Shown piece by piece: positions 1 through 7,165 of a stretch of 15,135 nt of DNA. The notes under the pieces are model-generated. The model did no database searches and was not told the DNA's origin. It worked only from the letters and a program-made list of their open reading frames with translations. Made by a program: the position numbers and the translations under genes. Positions within the stretch are counted from its first letter, which is position 1. Each line of letters opens with the position of its first letter. The DNA comes from Alphaproteobacteria bacterium (GTDB lineage Bacteria > Pseudomonadota > Alphaproteobacteria > UBA8366), in the NCBI GenBank assembly GCA_029861675.1, contig JAOTYV010000089.1, positions 1-15,135 on the forward strand, in the 5' to 3' direction.

Positions 1-9
1 TTCTGCGCC

Positions 10-28
10 GCGCCCGCGAGACGGGCGC
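10..28 (+). terminator. GC-rich hairpin, possible terminator of an off-window gene
   Basis: A perfect 7-bp stem (GCGCCCG at 10-16, CGGGCGC at 22-28) encloses a 5-nt CGAGA loop. A short TTTT run follows at 37-40, eight bases after the stem, so it is at best a weak intrinsic terminator for a rightward gene ending left of the window. An alternative pairing (CTGCGCC at 3-9 with GGCGCAG at 24-30) is also possible. No gene is seen in 1-164. Confidence 0.3.
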
Positions 29-62
29 AGGAACGGTTTTGCCGGCCTAGAGAAAATCCCGA

Positions 63-81
63 GCGAACCGAAACGGTTCGC
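63..81. repeat. 8-bp perfect inverted repeat, possible operator
   Basis: GCGAACCG (63-70) and CGGTTCGC (74-81) are exact inverted copies around AAA. No U-tract follows on either strand, so a symmetric repressor site (the AACCGAAACGGTT core recalls LacI-family operators) is about as likely as a hairpin. The gene it might control would lie left of the window. Role unproven. Confidence 0.35.
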
Positions 82-115
82 GACGACGTATTTGCGTAAA
101 AAATAGAGAGATAGG

Positions 116-149
116 CCATTTCGCTTGAGTCAATTTAAACAAGAAATGG
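116..149 (-). terminator. possible terminator of the gat operon
   Basis: CCATTT (116-121) pairs with AAATGG (144-149) and CTTG (124-127) with CAAG (140-143), leaving a 2-nt bulge. This puts a hairpin about 15 nt after the MFS stop codon for leftward transcripts. A T6 run follows downstream on that strand, but several bases away, so termination efficiency is doubtful. Confidence 0.3.
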
Positions 150-164
150 GCTAGCCGCGGTTTT

Positions 165-1418
165 CTAATTGCCGGTCGCCCGGTCCCCCGCCATATCCTT
201 CGGCCGTAGGATCAGCAGCGCAATTGGGCCGATCACCAGCACCAGCGCGATGTGACCGAAGGCGATGCCCCAGTTGAACACGGTCTCCCCGCCCAGCGCG
301 TCAAGAATTACGCCGACCACCAGCGGGCCGACGAAACCGCCGGCGTATCCCAGCATGGCGTGCACCGCGAGTGTCGCGCCGCGTTTATCGGGCGTGGCGC
401 TGCCGACCGTACCGGCGGTCAGGGATGACGAATCCGCATAGATGAAACCATTGTAGATCAGGCAGAATGCCGCCGCCGCGCCATAGCCCCAGCCGGCGGA
501 GAAGCCCAGCATCGCGGCCATCGCCATCGAGACGAAAAAGATGAACAGGATCCAGCGCTGACGGCCGAACCGCATCGCCATTTCATTGCCGAACACGCTA
601 GTCGCGGTCCCGACCAGCCCCATCAGGGTCGCGATGACCGTGGGTACGAAGATTTCCGGCGCATCGCCCGACTGCATCGCCGCGAAGGCCAGGAACGCCA
701 CCACCCAGGAGCGCAGTGCGAACATCTCCCAGGTATGCGCGCAATAACTCAGGGAGTAGGCCATGGCGGATCGGTTGCGGAACACCGGCCCGAAATCCAG
801 CAGCTTGGTCTCCGGTACATCCGGCGCCGCCGGCCGCGGCGCGCGCGCGGGCATGAAAACCAGCACGATAATCAGCGCCGCCAGCGTCCCGCCCGCCGCG
901 ACCAGGAACGCGGCCTGCCAGTTGAACAGGGTCTCGATCGCGCCCGCCGCGACGAAGGAGAGCGCGCCGCCGACGCCGATGCTGGCGGCGTGGAACGAGA
1001 CCGCGCGGGTTCGCTGCGCGCCTTCGGTCAAATCCGCCAGCGCCTTCAGGCCCACCATATAGGTGCCGGCCCAGCCGATCCCCGCCATCGTGCGAAACAC
1101 CATGCCGGTCGCGAAATCGGTCGCGGCCACCGCCATGCCGATATGGGATATCGTGCTGATGCCGACCGCGAGCATGTAGATGCGGCGCGGATCGATCCTA
1201 TCGGTCGCGGTCACCAGCAACGGCACGCCCACCGCATAGGCGCCGAAGAAAATGCCGGAAAGCCAGCCGGCTTCCGTATGGCTGATATTCCATTCGGCGA
1301 AGAACACCGGCAACAACGCCGGAAAGGTGAAGGCTCCGAGCTGCCCCAGGACTTGGGATATGCACATCGCGGCCGTCAGCCGCACGGCCGAAACAGCGCG
1401 GGGTGACGGGTCGCTCAT
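165..1418 (-). CDS. MFS transporter
   Basis: This 417-residue inner-membrane protein has the length and the roughly twelve hydrophobic segments of a major facilitator superfamily permease. The first helix pair (about residues 15-75) contains an MFS-like run, EAGWLSGIFFGAYAVGVPLL. The stretch after helix 2 carries TDRIDPRRIY, where the family places its charged loop 2-3 motif. A polar region around 190-215 separates the two six-helix halves. The ATG at 1418 lies 10 bases after the gatB stop, so it is probably the last gene of the gatC-gatA-HAD-gatB operon. The substrate cannot be read from the sequence and the operon does not suggest one. MFS membership is secure; the specific role is unknown. 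Confidence 0.85.
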   Translation of the reverse strand: MSDPSPRAVSAVRLTAAMCISQVLGQLGAFTFPALLPVFFAEWNISHTEAGWLSGIFFGAYAVGVPLLVTATDRIDPRRIYMLAVGISTISHIGMAVAATDFATGMVFRTMAGIGWAGTYMVGLKALADLTEGAQRTRAVSFHAASIGVGGALSFVAAGAIETLFNWQAAFLVAAGGTLAALIIVLVFMPARAPRPAAPDVPETKLLDFGPVFRNRSAMAYSLSYCAHTWEMFALRSWVVAFLAFAAMQSGDAPEIFVPTVIATLMGLVGTATSVFGNEMAMRFGRQRWILFIFFVSMAMAAMLGFSAGWGYGAAAAFCLIYNGFIYADSSSLTAGTVGSATPDKRGATLAVHAMLGYAGGFVGPLVVGVILDALGGETVFNWGIAFGHIALVLVIGPIALLILRPKDMAGDRATGN

Positions 1419-1428
1419 AGCGTTAGCC

Positions 1429-2883
1429 TCAGCCGCCCAGCTTCTTGCGGAGCAATTCGTTGACCAGTTTCGGGTTGGCCTTGCCCTGGGTCGCCTTCAT
1501 CACCTGCCCGACGAACCAGCCGATCACCTTGACGTTGCCGCCCTGATACTGCGCGACATTGTCGGGGCTGCCGGCGATCACCTGATCGACCGCGTCCTCG
1601 ATTGCACCCGTGTCGGTGATCTGTTTCAGCCCCTTTTCCTCGACGATGTCGGCGGCGTCCTTGCCGGTCGCCCACATTTCGTCGAACACGTCCTTGGCGA
1701 TCCGGCCGGAGATGGTGTCGTCGGAAATCAGCTCGACCAACCCGCCCAGCGCCGATGCGGAGACCGGCGATTCGCCGATGCCGAGATCGTCCTTGTTGAG
1801 CCGGCCGAACAACTCGCCGGTGACCCAGTTCGCCGTCAGCTTTGCGTCCCGGCCCTTTGCCGCCGTCTCGAAATACTCCGCGGTCTCGCGCTCCGCCACC
1901 AGCACGGTCGCGTCATAGGCGGACAAGCCGTAGTCCGACACGAACCGCGCCTTCTTCTCGTCCGGCAGTTCCGGCAAGGTCTGTTTCAGCGCCTCGACGA
2001 AATCCTGTTGCAGGTCGAGTGGCAGCAGGTCCGGGTCGGGGAAATAGCGGTAATCATGCGCATCTTCCTTGCTGCGCATCGACCGGGTAATGCCGCGGTT
2101 GGAGTCGAACAGGCGCGTTTCCTGTTCGATTTCACCACCGTCCTCGATGATCTCCACCTGGCGCGCCGCCTCGTGATCGATCGCCGCCTTGAGAAAACGG
2201 ATCGAGTTGAGGTTCTTGATCTCGCACCGCGTGCCCAGCGGATCGCCCGGCCGCCGGACCGACACATTGGCGTCGGCGCGCATCGATCCTTCCTGCATGT
2301 TGCCGTCGCATGCGCCGATGTAACGCAGGATCGAGCGGATTTTCGTGACATAAGCCACGGCCTCGTCGGAGGACCGCATATCCGGCTTCGAAACGATTTC
2401 CATCAGGGTCACGCCGGACCGGTTCAGGTCGATATAGGATTGCGACGGATGCTGATCGTGGATCGATTTCCCGGCGTCCTGTTCGAGATGCAAACGCTCG
2501 ATACAGATGATTTTGGTCCCGCCATCGGGCAGATCGATCTCAATCTCCCCCTCTCCCACCACGGGCAGTTCGTATTGCGAAATCTGGTAGCCCTGCGGCA
2601 TGTCGGCGTAGAAATAATTCTTCCGCGCGAACACCGAATGCAGATTTATCTGCGCGTTGAGCGCAAGACCGGTGAGCACCGCCTGACGGACGCTTTCCTC
2701 GTTGACCACCGGCAGCATCCCCGGCATGCCCGCGTCGACCAGGCTCACCTGCGCATTCGGCTCGGCGCCGAATTCCGTGGACGCGCCGGAAAAGAGCTTC
2801 GATTTGGCGATGACCTGGGCGTGAATTTCGAGCCCGATCACCACTTCCCAATCGCCGGTTTTGCCTTTTATCAGATCGGACAT
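1429..2883 (-). CDS. gatB: Asp-tRNA(Asn)/Glu-tRNA(Gln) amidotransferase subunit B
   Basis: GatB is the tRNA-binding and kinase subunit of GatCAB. It activates the Glu or Asp side chain on mischarged tRNA with ATP and uses ammonia channelled from GatA. The 484 residues match the usual length. The N-terminal cradle domain begins with [13 protein letters not shown] (12-24). The family signature region includes [20 protein letters not shown] and the following CEIKNLNS. The C-terminal half ends in the helical YqeY-like tRNA-binding tail ([20 protein letters not shown], then [10 protein letters not shown]). The ATG at 2883 follows a G-rich stretch (GGGGGCG). It lies 10 bases after the HAD stop and 10 bases before the MFS gene. 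Unusually, gatB is separated from gatA by the HAD gene. Identification is firm. Confidence 0.97.
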   Translation of the reverse strand: MSDLIKGKTGDWEVVIGLEIHAQVIAKSKLFSGASTEFGAEPNAQVSLVDAGMPGMLPVVNEESVRQAVLTGLALNAQINLHSVFARKNYFYADMPQGYQISQYELPVVGEGEIEIDLPDGGTKIICIERLHLEQDAGKSIHDQHPSQSYIDLNRSGVTLMEIVSKPDMRSSDEAVAYVTKIRSILRYIGACDGNMQEGSMRADANVSVRRPGDPLGTRCEIKNLNSIRFLKAAIDHEAARQVEIIEDGGEIEQETRLFDSNRGITRSMRSKEDAHDYRYFPDPDLLPLDLQQDFVEALKQTLPELPDEKKARFVSDYGLSAYDATVLVAERETAEYFETAAKGRDAKLTANWVTGELFGRLNKDDLGIGESPVSASALGGLVELISDDTISGRIAKDVFDEMWATGKDAADIVEEKGLKQITDTGAIEDAVDQVIAGSPDNVAQYQGGNVKVIGWFVGQVMKATQGKANPKLVNELLRKKLGG

Positions 2884-2893
2884 CGCGCCCCCG

Positions 2894-3610
2894 TCAGCAC
2901 CCCAATTGTTTCGCCAGATCTTCGATCGTGGACGTCGTCAACTCCCACGCGCCCTCCGCCTCCAAATCCGTCTTCTGCTCCGGACCGTATTCGGTCGGCC
3001 GGCGGACGAAAGCGGTCTGCATGCCGTGAGATTTGGCGTGCAGAAGGTCGTAGTTATGGGCCGCGACCATCATCAGCCGCGCCGGGTCGCCCCGCGACAG
3101 CAACTCGATCGCCATCTTGTACATGGACGGGTCGGGCTTGAATCGCCGCACATTCTCGGCCGTCAGGATACAGTCCCACGGCAATTTGGCCCGTTTCGAC
3201 ATCACGGCCATGCCGAAGAAGTCCGAGTTTGACAAGGTGCACAAGGTAAAGCGCTTGGACAATCGCTCGAGGCCCGCGACGGAATCGGACCATGGCTGCA
3301 ATCGGTACCAGGCCGTCCTGATAAAGCGCTGCTCCAGATCCGCCAATTCGCCGAGCCCGTAGCGGGGCAGCATCTCGTCCAGTTTCTCGCGGTAGATCTG
3401 CCCCACCGTCAACCACGGCCGGGCGCCCGAATTGACCGCGTCCATGCCGGGACGGTAGGCGGTCTTCCATTCGTCGACGAAGGCGACCCAATCGACTTCG
3501 AAGCCCCGCTCTTCGCCCCACCGGGACAGATCGGTAATGATACTGCCGCGCCAATCGACCACCGTGCCGAACACGTCGAAGACAAGGGTCGCGACTCTGT
3601 CGATACTCAT
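2894..3610 (-). CDS. HAD-superfamily hydrolase, haloacid dehalogenase type II-like
   Basis: This 238-residue cytosolic protein has the HAD motifs in order. Motif I is [10 protein letters not shown] with nucleophile Asp12, motif II is TLSNSD with Ser127 and Asn128, and the motif III lysine is Lys158 in RFKPDP. Motif IV lies around AAHNYDLL with Asp188. This matches the (S)-2-haloacid dehalogenase-type family in size and layout. However, the Ser-Ser-Asn of the characterised L-2-haloacid dehalogenases is read here as Ala-Ala-His, so dehalogenation should not be assumed; a phosphatase or another HAD reaction is possible. The start at 3610 is preceded by an AGGATAGGG Shine-Dalgarno-like stretch. 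It lies 6 bp after gatA and 10 bp before gatB, so it is co-transcribed with translation genes, though no mechanistic link is known. Confidence 0.85.
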   Translation of the reverse strand: MSIDRVATLVFDVFGTVVDWRGSIITDLSRWGEERGFEVDWVAFVDEWKTAYRPGMDAVNSGARPWLTVGQIYREKLDEMLPRYGLGELADLEQRFIRTAWYRLQPWSDSVAGLERLSKRFTLCTLSNSDFFGMAVMSKRAKLPWDCILTAENVRRFKPDPSMYKMAIELLSRGDPARLMMVAAHNYDLLHAKSHGMQTAFVRRPTEYGPEQKTDLEAEGAWELTTSTIEDLAKQLGC

Positions 3611-3616
3611 GGCACC

Positions 3617-5098
3617 CTATCCTGCAATAAATGCCGGTTTCGCGGTGAATCCGGCGGAGTCTTCCAATACTTGGGCGACCTGCAACACCGTCGCCTCGTC
3701 GAAGGGTTTGCCGATCAAGTGCAGACCGAGCGGCAAGCCCTCCTTCGACAGCCCCGCCGGCACCGAAATCGCGGGCAATCCCGCCAAGCTCGCCGGAACG
3801 GTGAAAACGTCGTTGAGGTACATCGCGATGGGATCGTCCATTTTCTCGCCTTGCGCGAAGGCGGCGCTTGGCGCGGTCGGCGTCAGGATCGCATCCACCG
3901 AGTCCCAGGCCGACCGAAAATCGTCGGCGATGCGGGTCCGTACCCGCTGCGCCTGAAGATAGTAGGCATCATAGTATCCGGCGGACAGCACATATGTGCC
4001 GATCATCACGCGCCGCTTGACCTCAGCGCCGAATCCCTCGGCCCGCGTGTTCTCGTACATCTCCTGAATGCTGTCGCCCTCGACCCGCAGCCCGTACCGG
4101 ACGCCGTCATAGCGCGCCAGGTTCGACGAGGCCTCTGCCGGCGCAACGATATAGTAGGTCGGCAGCGCGTATTTCGTGTGCGGCAGGCTGATATCGACGA
4201 TTTCCGCGCCCGCCGCCTTCAGCCAATCGATGCCTTGCCGCCACAGGATCTCGATCTCATCGGGCATGCCATCCAGCCGGTATTCCTTGGGCACACCGAT
4301 CTTCATGCCCCGCACGCCGCCGCCCAGCGGCGCTTCGTAGTCCGGCACCGGCAGATCGACACTGGTTGAATCCTTGGGATCGTATCCCGCCATCGCGCCA
4401 AGCATGATCGCCGTGTCGCGCACCGTGCGTGTCATCGGTCCTGCCTGATCGAGCGAGGACGCAAAGGCGACGATGCCCCAGCGCGAGCAGCGCCCATAGG
4501 TCGGCTTCATGCCGACAATACCGGTGAAGGCGGCGGGCTGGCGGATCGACCCGCCGGTATCGGTACCGGTCGCCGCCAGAGCGGCATGGGCCGCCACCGC
4601 CGACGCCGACCCACCGGAAGACCCGCCCGGCACCAGCTTCTTGTCCGGCGCGTCCGCCGCTTTCCAGGGATTTTCCACCGGCCCGTAATAGCTGTTCATA
4701 TTGGACGAGCCCATGGCGAACTCGTCCATGTTGAGCTTGCCGAGCATCACCGCGCCGGCGTCGAACAGCTGGGCCACGACCGTCGCGGTATAGGCGGGGA
4801 CGAAACCGTCGAGGATATGGCTGCCGGCGGTCGACAGCACGCCTTCGGTGCAGAACAGATCCTTCACGCCGATCGGGATGCCCGCCAGGGCGCCGCCCTC
4901 GCCTTTGGCAAGCCGGTCGCCCGCGGCGTCGGCCATCGCCAGCGCCTTGTCGGGCGTCTCGGTGATAAACAGGTTGAGCGGCCGCGCCGCCTCCGTCGCG
5001 GCGATATAGGCTTCGGCCATATCGCGCGGCGAGGCGTCGCCCTTGCGGATCGCATCGCGCGCCTGCGCCAGCGTGAGATCGAGCAGACTCGCCATCAT
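3617..5098 (-). CDS. gatA: Asp-tRNA(Asn)/Glu-tRNA(Gln) amidotransferase subunit A
   Basis: GatA is the glutaminase subunit of GatCAB: it hydrolyses glutamine and supplies ammonia to GatB. The 493 residues carry the amidase signature. The Ser-cisSer-Lys triad can be placed at Lys79 (in GIPIGVKD), cis-Ser160 (in [10 protein letters not shown]) and nucleophile Ser184 (in [14 protein letters not shown]); the 24-residue gap between the serines matches the family. The protein begins MMASLL, so translation may start at 5098 or 5095; 5098 gives a 4-base ATGA overlap with the gatC stop, typical of translational coupling. The HAD gene follows 6 bp after its stop. Identification is firm. Confidence 0.97.
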   Translation of the reverse strand: MMASLLDLTLAQARDAIRKGDASPRDMAEAYIAATEAARPLNLFITETPDKALAMADAAGDRLAKGEGGALAGIPIGVKDLFCTEGVLSTAGSHILDGFVPAYTATVVAQLFDAGAVMLGKLNMDEFAMGSSNMNSYYGPVENPWKAADAPDKKLVPGGSSGGSASAVAAHAALAATGTDTGGSIRQPAAFTGIVGMKPTYGRCSRWGIVAFASSLDQAGPMTRTVRDTAIMLGAMAGYDPKDSTSVDLPVPDYEAPLGGGVRGMKIGVPKEYRLDGMPDEIEILWRQGIDWLKAAGAEIVDISLPHTKYALPTYYIVAPAEASSNLARYDGVRYGLRVEGDSIQEMYENTRAEGFGAEVKRRVMIGTYVLSAGYYDAYYLQAQRVRTRIADDFRSAWDSVDAILTPTAPSAAFAQGEKMDDPIAMYLNDVFTVPASLAGLPAISVPAGLSKEGLPLGLHLIGKPFDEATVLQVAQVLEDSAGFTAKPAFIAG

Positions 5099-5382
5099 TC
5101 CACCACTTTGGGCACGGCGAAGTAGCCATTTTCCGCGGCCGGCGCATTTTCCGTCACCGTGTCCGGATAGCCGCCATCGGTCACTTCGTCGGTGCGCTTG
5201 GGCAAAACCGCCTCGACCACCGAAGTCATCGGCGACACGCCGTCGGTATCGACCTCGTTCAGTTGTTCGACCCAGCCGAGAATGTTTGAAAGCTCGGCGG
5301 CCAGCGCCGCCCGGTCCGCCTCCGGCACCTTGATACGCGCCAGGGTTGCGATTTTGGCGACCGTCGCCTCATCGATTGCCAT
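5095..5382 (-). CDS. gatC: Asp-tRNA(Asn)/Glu-tRNA(Gln) amidotransferase subunit C
   Basis: GatC is the small structural subunit that wraps around the GatA-GatB interface. The 95 residues have the family layout: an N-terminal helical segment ([19 protein letters not shown]), a second helix with [16 protein letters not shown], then the extended VSPMTSV stretch and a C-terminal tail ending in [11 protein letters not shown]. It is the first gene of the leftward operon and overlaps gatA by four bases. A promoter candidate lies about 40-70 bp upstream. Upstream and divergent is a toxin-antitoxin pair rather than ruvX directly. Confidence 0.95.
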   Translation of the reverse strand: MAIDEATVAKIATLARIKVPEADRAALAAELSNILGWVEQLNEVDTDGVSPMTSVVEAVLPKRTDEVTDGGYPDTVTENAPAAENGYFAVPKVVE

Positions 5383-5426
5383 CGTGCCGATTTCCCCGTC
5401 TCAATTTGGCGCGAATTATCGGGCGG

Positions 5427-5455
5427 AAGCTAGCACCGGGATTTGACCGCCGCAA
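5427..5455 (-). promoter_or_regulatory. candidate gatC operon promoter
   Basis: On the leftward strand TTGCGG (5450-5455) and TAGCTT (5427-5432) are 17 bp apart, giving a transcript start near 5420 and a leader of roughly 40 nt before the gatC ATG. The -10 sits in the context CGGTGCTAGCTT. The -35 falls inside the 5447-5462 inverted repeat. Assigned by eye only. Confidence 0.4.
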
Positions 5456-5462
5456 GCGGCGG
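5447..5462. repeat. 7-bp inverted repeat between divergent promoters
   Basis: CCGCCGC (5447-5453) and GCGGCGG (5456-5462) are exact inverted copies separated by AA. The repeat covers the candidate gatC -35 and stops just before the candidate -35 of the toxin-antitoxin genes (5468). It could be a protein-binding site or chance GC-rich symmetry. Confidence 0.35.
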
Positions 5463-5467
5463 AAATC

Positions 5468-5496
5468 TTGCCATTCGTGGCCCGCCGCCGTATATT
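5468..5496 (+). promoter_or_regulatory. candidate toxin-antitoxin promoter
   Basis: TTGCCA (5468-5473) and TATATT (5491-5496) are 17 bp apart, close to the sigma-70 consensus. The predicted start is near 5503, inside the 5492-5528 inverted repeat. A second -10-like TATAAT occurs at 5506-5511 without a well-placed -35. Leader length would be 0-25 nt depending on which start codon is used. Confidence 0.5.
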
Positions 5497-5528
5497 ATGA
5501 CTATGTATAATAACCATGGTCATAATAT
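5492..5528 (+). promoter_or_regulatory. probable antitoxin operator, imperfect 14-bp inverted repeat
   Basis: ATATTATGACTATG (5492-5505) and CATGGTCATAATAT (5515-5528) are inverted copies with one mismatch in 14, around an AT-rich 9-bp spacer; the outer 10 bp are perfect. The repeat overlaps the candidate -10 and the start codon region of the antitoxin. Phd/YefM antitoxins, alone or with toxin, commonly bind such palindromes to repress their own operon, so this is the natural autoregulatory site. Binding is inferred. Confidence 0.6.
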
Positions 5529-5817
5529 GACAAAAATCGAGAAACCCATTGATCTAGAAGGCACGCGCGATCAAACCATTCCCGTGCCTGCCGGTAAATT
5601 CAAGGCGCAATGTCTGCAATTGATGGAAAATGTTCGCCGCGACCATCATTCATATCTCATCACAAAACGCGGTAAACCGGTGGCCCGGCTCGTGCCAATC
5701 GCCGACGACACCGCTGATGTGCTTGGCTATATGGGCGATACGGTTACTATCCATGGCGACATCGTCGCCCCCATCGATGTCGAATGGCAGGCCGAGAAGG
5801 ATGCCGATTTCACATGA
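5527..5817 (+). CDS. type II antitoxin, Phd/YefM family
   Basis: The 96 residues from the ATG at 5527 match Phd/YefM-type antitoxins. The DNA-binding N-terminal fold has IPVPAGKFKAQCLQLMENV (18-36) followed by YLITKRGKPVARLVPI (43-58). The C-terminal toxin-binding tail has GDTVTIHGDIVAPIDVEW (70-87). It should neutralise the adjacent PIN nuclease and repress its own promoter. The start is uncertain: in-frame ATGs at 5497 and 5503 would add 10 or 8 residues, and none has a clear Shine-Dalgarno. I prefer 5527 because homology begins soon after it. If transcription starts near 5503, the ATG there would be leaderless. The stop overlaps the toxin ATG by four bases (ATGA). The first third looks more AT-rich than neighbouring genes, which may reflect acquisition. 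Confidence 0.88.
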   Translation: MTKIEKPIDLEGTRDQTIPVPAGKFKAQCLQLMENVRRDHHSYLITKRGKPVARLVPIADDTADVLGYMGDTVTIHGDIVAPIDVEWQAEKDADFT

Positions 5818-6227
5818 CGGACTGCGTGCTCGATACGCATATTTGGATCTGGCTTGGCCGTAACGACGAAGCGCTTGGTCCCAAGCTGGGCAACTCTTTG
5901 CAAAGGGCCGCCGCCTCTGGACGCCTGTTGGTTCCCGCCATCTCTGTTTGGGAGCTTGGCATGCTTGCATCCAAGGGCCGAATCGCCCTGAACCAGTCGG
6001 TCCAGAGTTGGGTCCGCGCCGCGCTCGCGCCGGGGTGGATCGATGTGGTTCCGCTGTCGCCGGATATCGCTATCGAATGCACGCAGCTACCGGGAACGAT
6101 CACCGGCGATCCGGCGGACCGCATGATCGCGGCGACTGCGCGGACGCTCGACCTGCCCCTGGCGACGCGGGACAAGCGCCTGCGGGCGTATGCGCAGCAG
6201 GGGCACTTGCGCCTCCTCGAAGAGTAG
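5814..6227 (+). CDS. type II toxin, PIN-domain ribonuclease (VapC-like)
   Basis: This 137-residue protein is a single PIN domain. The acidic metal-binding residues of the family can be placed at Asp7 (CVLDTHIWIW), Glu47 (ISVWELGML), Asp102 (GDPADRMIAATA) and Asp120 (LATRDKRLRAY). PIN toxins cleave structured RNA, often tRNA or rRNA, with Mg2+ or Mn2+ and arrest translation when the antitoxin is lost. All four acids are present, so it appears catalytically intact. The ATG at 5814 overlaps the antitoxin stop, fixing the start; a longer in-frame reading from 5784 would run back into the antitoxin. The ruvX ATG comes only three bases after its stop. The RNA target cannot be predicted. Confidence 0.9.
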   Translation: MTDCVLDTHIWIWLGRNDEALGPKLGNSLQRAAASGRLLVPAISVWELGMLASKGRIALNQSVQSWVRAALAPGWIDVVPLSPDIAIECTQLPGTITGDPADRMIAATARTLDLPLATRDKRLRAYAQQGHLRLLEE

Positions 6228-6230
6228 AGC

Positions 6231-6701
6231 ATGGCAATCTGCACCCTGGACGAATTGGCGGTGGCGTTGCCGCGCGGCGCGCGGCTGCTCGGACTCGACC
6301 TGGGGTCGAAAACCATCGGTCTCGCGCTGTCCGATCCCGGCCTGATGGTGGCCAGCCCGATCGACACGATCCGCCGCAGCAAATTCACCAAGGACGCGGA
6401 AACCCTACTTCACGTAATCGCGGACCATCGCGTGGGCGGGCTGGTGATCGGCCTGCCGGTCAACATGGATGGCAGCGAGGGCCCGCGCTGCCAATCGACC
6501 CGGCAATTCGCCACCAACCTGCTGGGCAAGACCGAGATCCCGATCGCGTTCTGGGACGAACGCCTGTCGACCGCCGCCGTGGAACGCATCCTGATCGGCG
6601 AGGCGGATATGAGCCGCAAGAAACGCGGCCAGGTGGTCGACCAGATGGCCGCCGCCTACATCCTGCAAGGGGCGCTCGACGCCCTCGCCCACCGGCGATA
6701 G
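6231..6701 (+). CDS. ruvX: RuvX/YqgF-family RNase H-fold nuclease
   Basis: This 156-residue protein has the YqgF fold. The first catalytic Asp23 lies in LLGLDLGSKTIGLALSDP, the central strand is GGLVIGLPVNMDGSEG, the second acidic site is FWDERLSTAAVE (Asp109, Glu110), and the C-terminal acid is Asp137 in VVDQMAAAYILQGALD. The family is annotated as a putative pre-16S rRNA nuclease or Holliday junction resolvase; in E. coli the homologue is linked to 16S rRNA 5' maturation. It begins three bases after the PIN toxin and has no clear promoter of its own, so it probably shares the toxin-antitoxin transcript. A ruvX gene next to gatC is a common alphaproteobacterial arrangement, which makes the toxin-antitoxin pair look inserted between them. 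Confidence 0.93.
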   Translation: MAICTLDELAVALPRGARLLGLDLGSKTIGLALSDPGLMVASPIDTIRRSKFTKDAETLLHVIADHRVGGLVIGLPVNMDGSEGPRCQSTRQFATNLLGKTEIPIAFWDERLSTAAVERILIGEADMSRKKRGQVVDQMAAAYILQGALDALAHRR

Positions 6702-6730
6702 TCGGATTTGGTTTCGCGCCTTTGCCGCCC

Positions 6731-6761
6731 TTGCCTGAACGCTGCAATTTTGTCGTAAGCT
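6731..6761 (+). promoter_or_regulatory. weak candidate promoter of the CMD-family gene
   Basis: TTGCCT (6731-6736) is followed after 19 bp by TAAGCT (6756-6761). The same TAAGCT hexamer occurs in the candidate promoter at 11698-11727. The spacer is longer than ideal. Confidence 0.25.
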
Positions 6762-6786
6762 AGCCTGGGATTTTTCCGATCAATCA

Positions 6787-6801
6787 TCCGCCAACGGCGG
6801 A
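6787..6801 (+). repeat. leader hairpin upstream of the CMD-family gene
   Basis: TCCGCC (6787-6792) and GGCGGA (6796-6801) form a 6-bp stem with an AAC loop. It ends 8 nt before the AGGAG ribosome-binding site (6810-6814), so it could modulate translation initiation or protect the 5' end. No U-tract follows. Confidence 0.35.
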
Positions 6802-6822
6802 CACAAACAAGGAGACCGATCC

Positions 6823-7131
6823 ATGGCGTCCTCAAAGAAAACCGCGTATGAACTCGTGCCGCAACTCGGCAAGCTCCGCGACGAAGTCCTGTTCGGCGAT
6901 GTCTGGGAGCAGCCGGAGTTGACCAAGCGCGACCGCAGCCTGATCACCGTTGCCGTGCTGACCGCATTGTACCGGACCGACGAGTTGCGCGGCCATATGA
7001 AGCGTGCGCTCGACAACGGCGTCACCCAGGACGAACTGCGCGGCATGATCACGCATCTGGCGTTCTATGCCGGCTGGCCCACCGCCGTGAACGCCGGCCG
7101 CGTCGCACTGGAAGTCTTCGAGGACGATTGA
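6823..7131 (+). CDS. carboxymuconolactone decarboxylase family protein
   Basis: This 102-residue all-helical protein fits the CMD/AhpD-like fold. The family core is visible in DRSLITVAVLTALYRTDELR (residues 35-54), then HMKRALDNGVTQDELRGMITH and FYAGWPTAVNAGRVALEVFED. It has no cysteine, so it is not an AhpD-type peroxidase with a CxxC pair; it resembles the gamma-carboxymuconolactone decarboxylase branch, where a histidine and a glutamate are used. The substrate is unknown and no other beta-ketoadipate gene is nearby. The ATG at 6823 follows a good AGGAG (6810-6814) at 8 nt spacing. It converges with the crotonase-like gene across a strong hairpin. Confidence 0.88.
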   Translation: MASSKKTAYELVPQLGKLRDEVLFGDVWEQPELTKRDRSLITVAVLTALYRTDELRGHMKRALDNGVTQDELRGMITHLAFYAGWPTAVNAGRVALEVFEDD

Positions 7132-7137
7132 GCGGCA

Positions 7138-7160
7138 GCGGGCGGCTGCATGCCGCCCGC
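7138..7160. terminator. hairpin between convergent genes, probable terminator
   Basis: GCGGGCGGC (7138-7146) and GCCGCCCGC (7152-7160) are a perfect 9-bp inverted repeat with a TGCAT loop. The hairpin lies just after the rightward CMD stop (7131) and just beyond the leftward crotonase stop (7166). The U-tract is poor (CCTCTTAT on the plus strand, none on the minus), so a bidirectional barrier is likely but efficiency is uncertain. Confidence 0.6.
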
Positions 7161-7165
7161 GCCTC

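Noticed and set aside
1252..3141. A 629-codon open frame on the plus strand across the end of the MFS gene, gatB and part of the HAD gene.
   Set aside because: It is antisense to recognisable genes and shows no domain. Long antisense frames are expected in GC-rich coding DNA.
4257..5147. A 296-codon minus-strand frame overlapping gatA and the end of gatC.
   Set aside because: The composition is Arg/Gly-rich and it is out of frame with the clear gatA amidase sequence.
5443..5526. A TTG start at 5443 giving the antitoxin 28 extra residues.
   Set aside because: It would place the start upstream of the candidate promoter and operator, and homology begins only after 5527.
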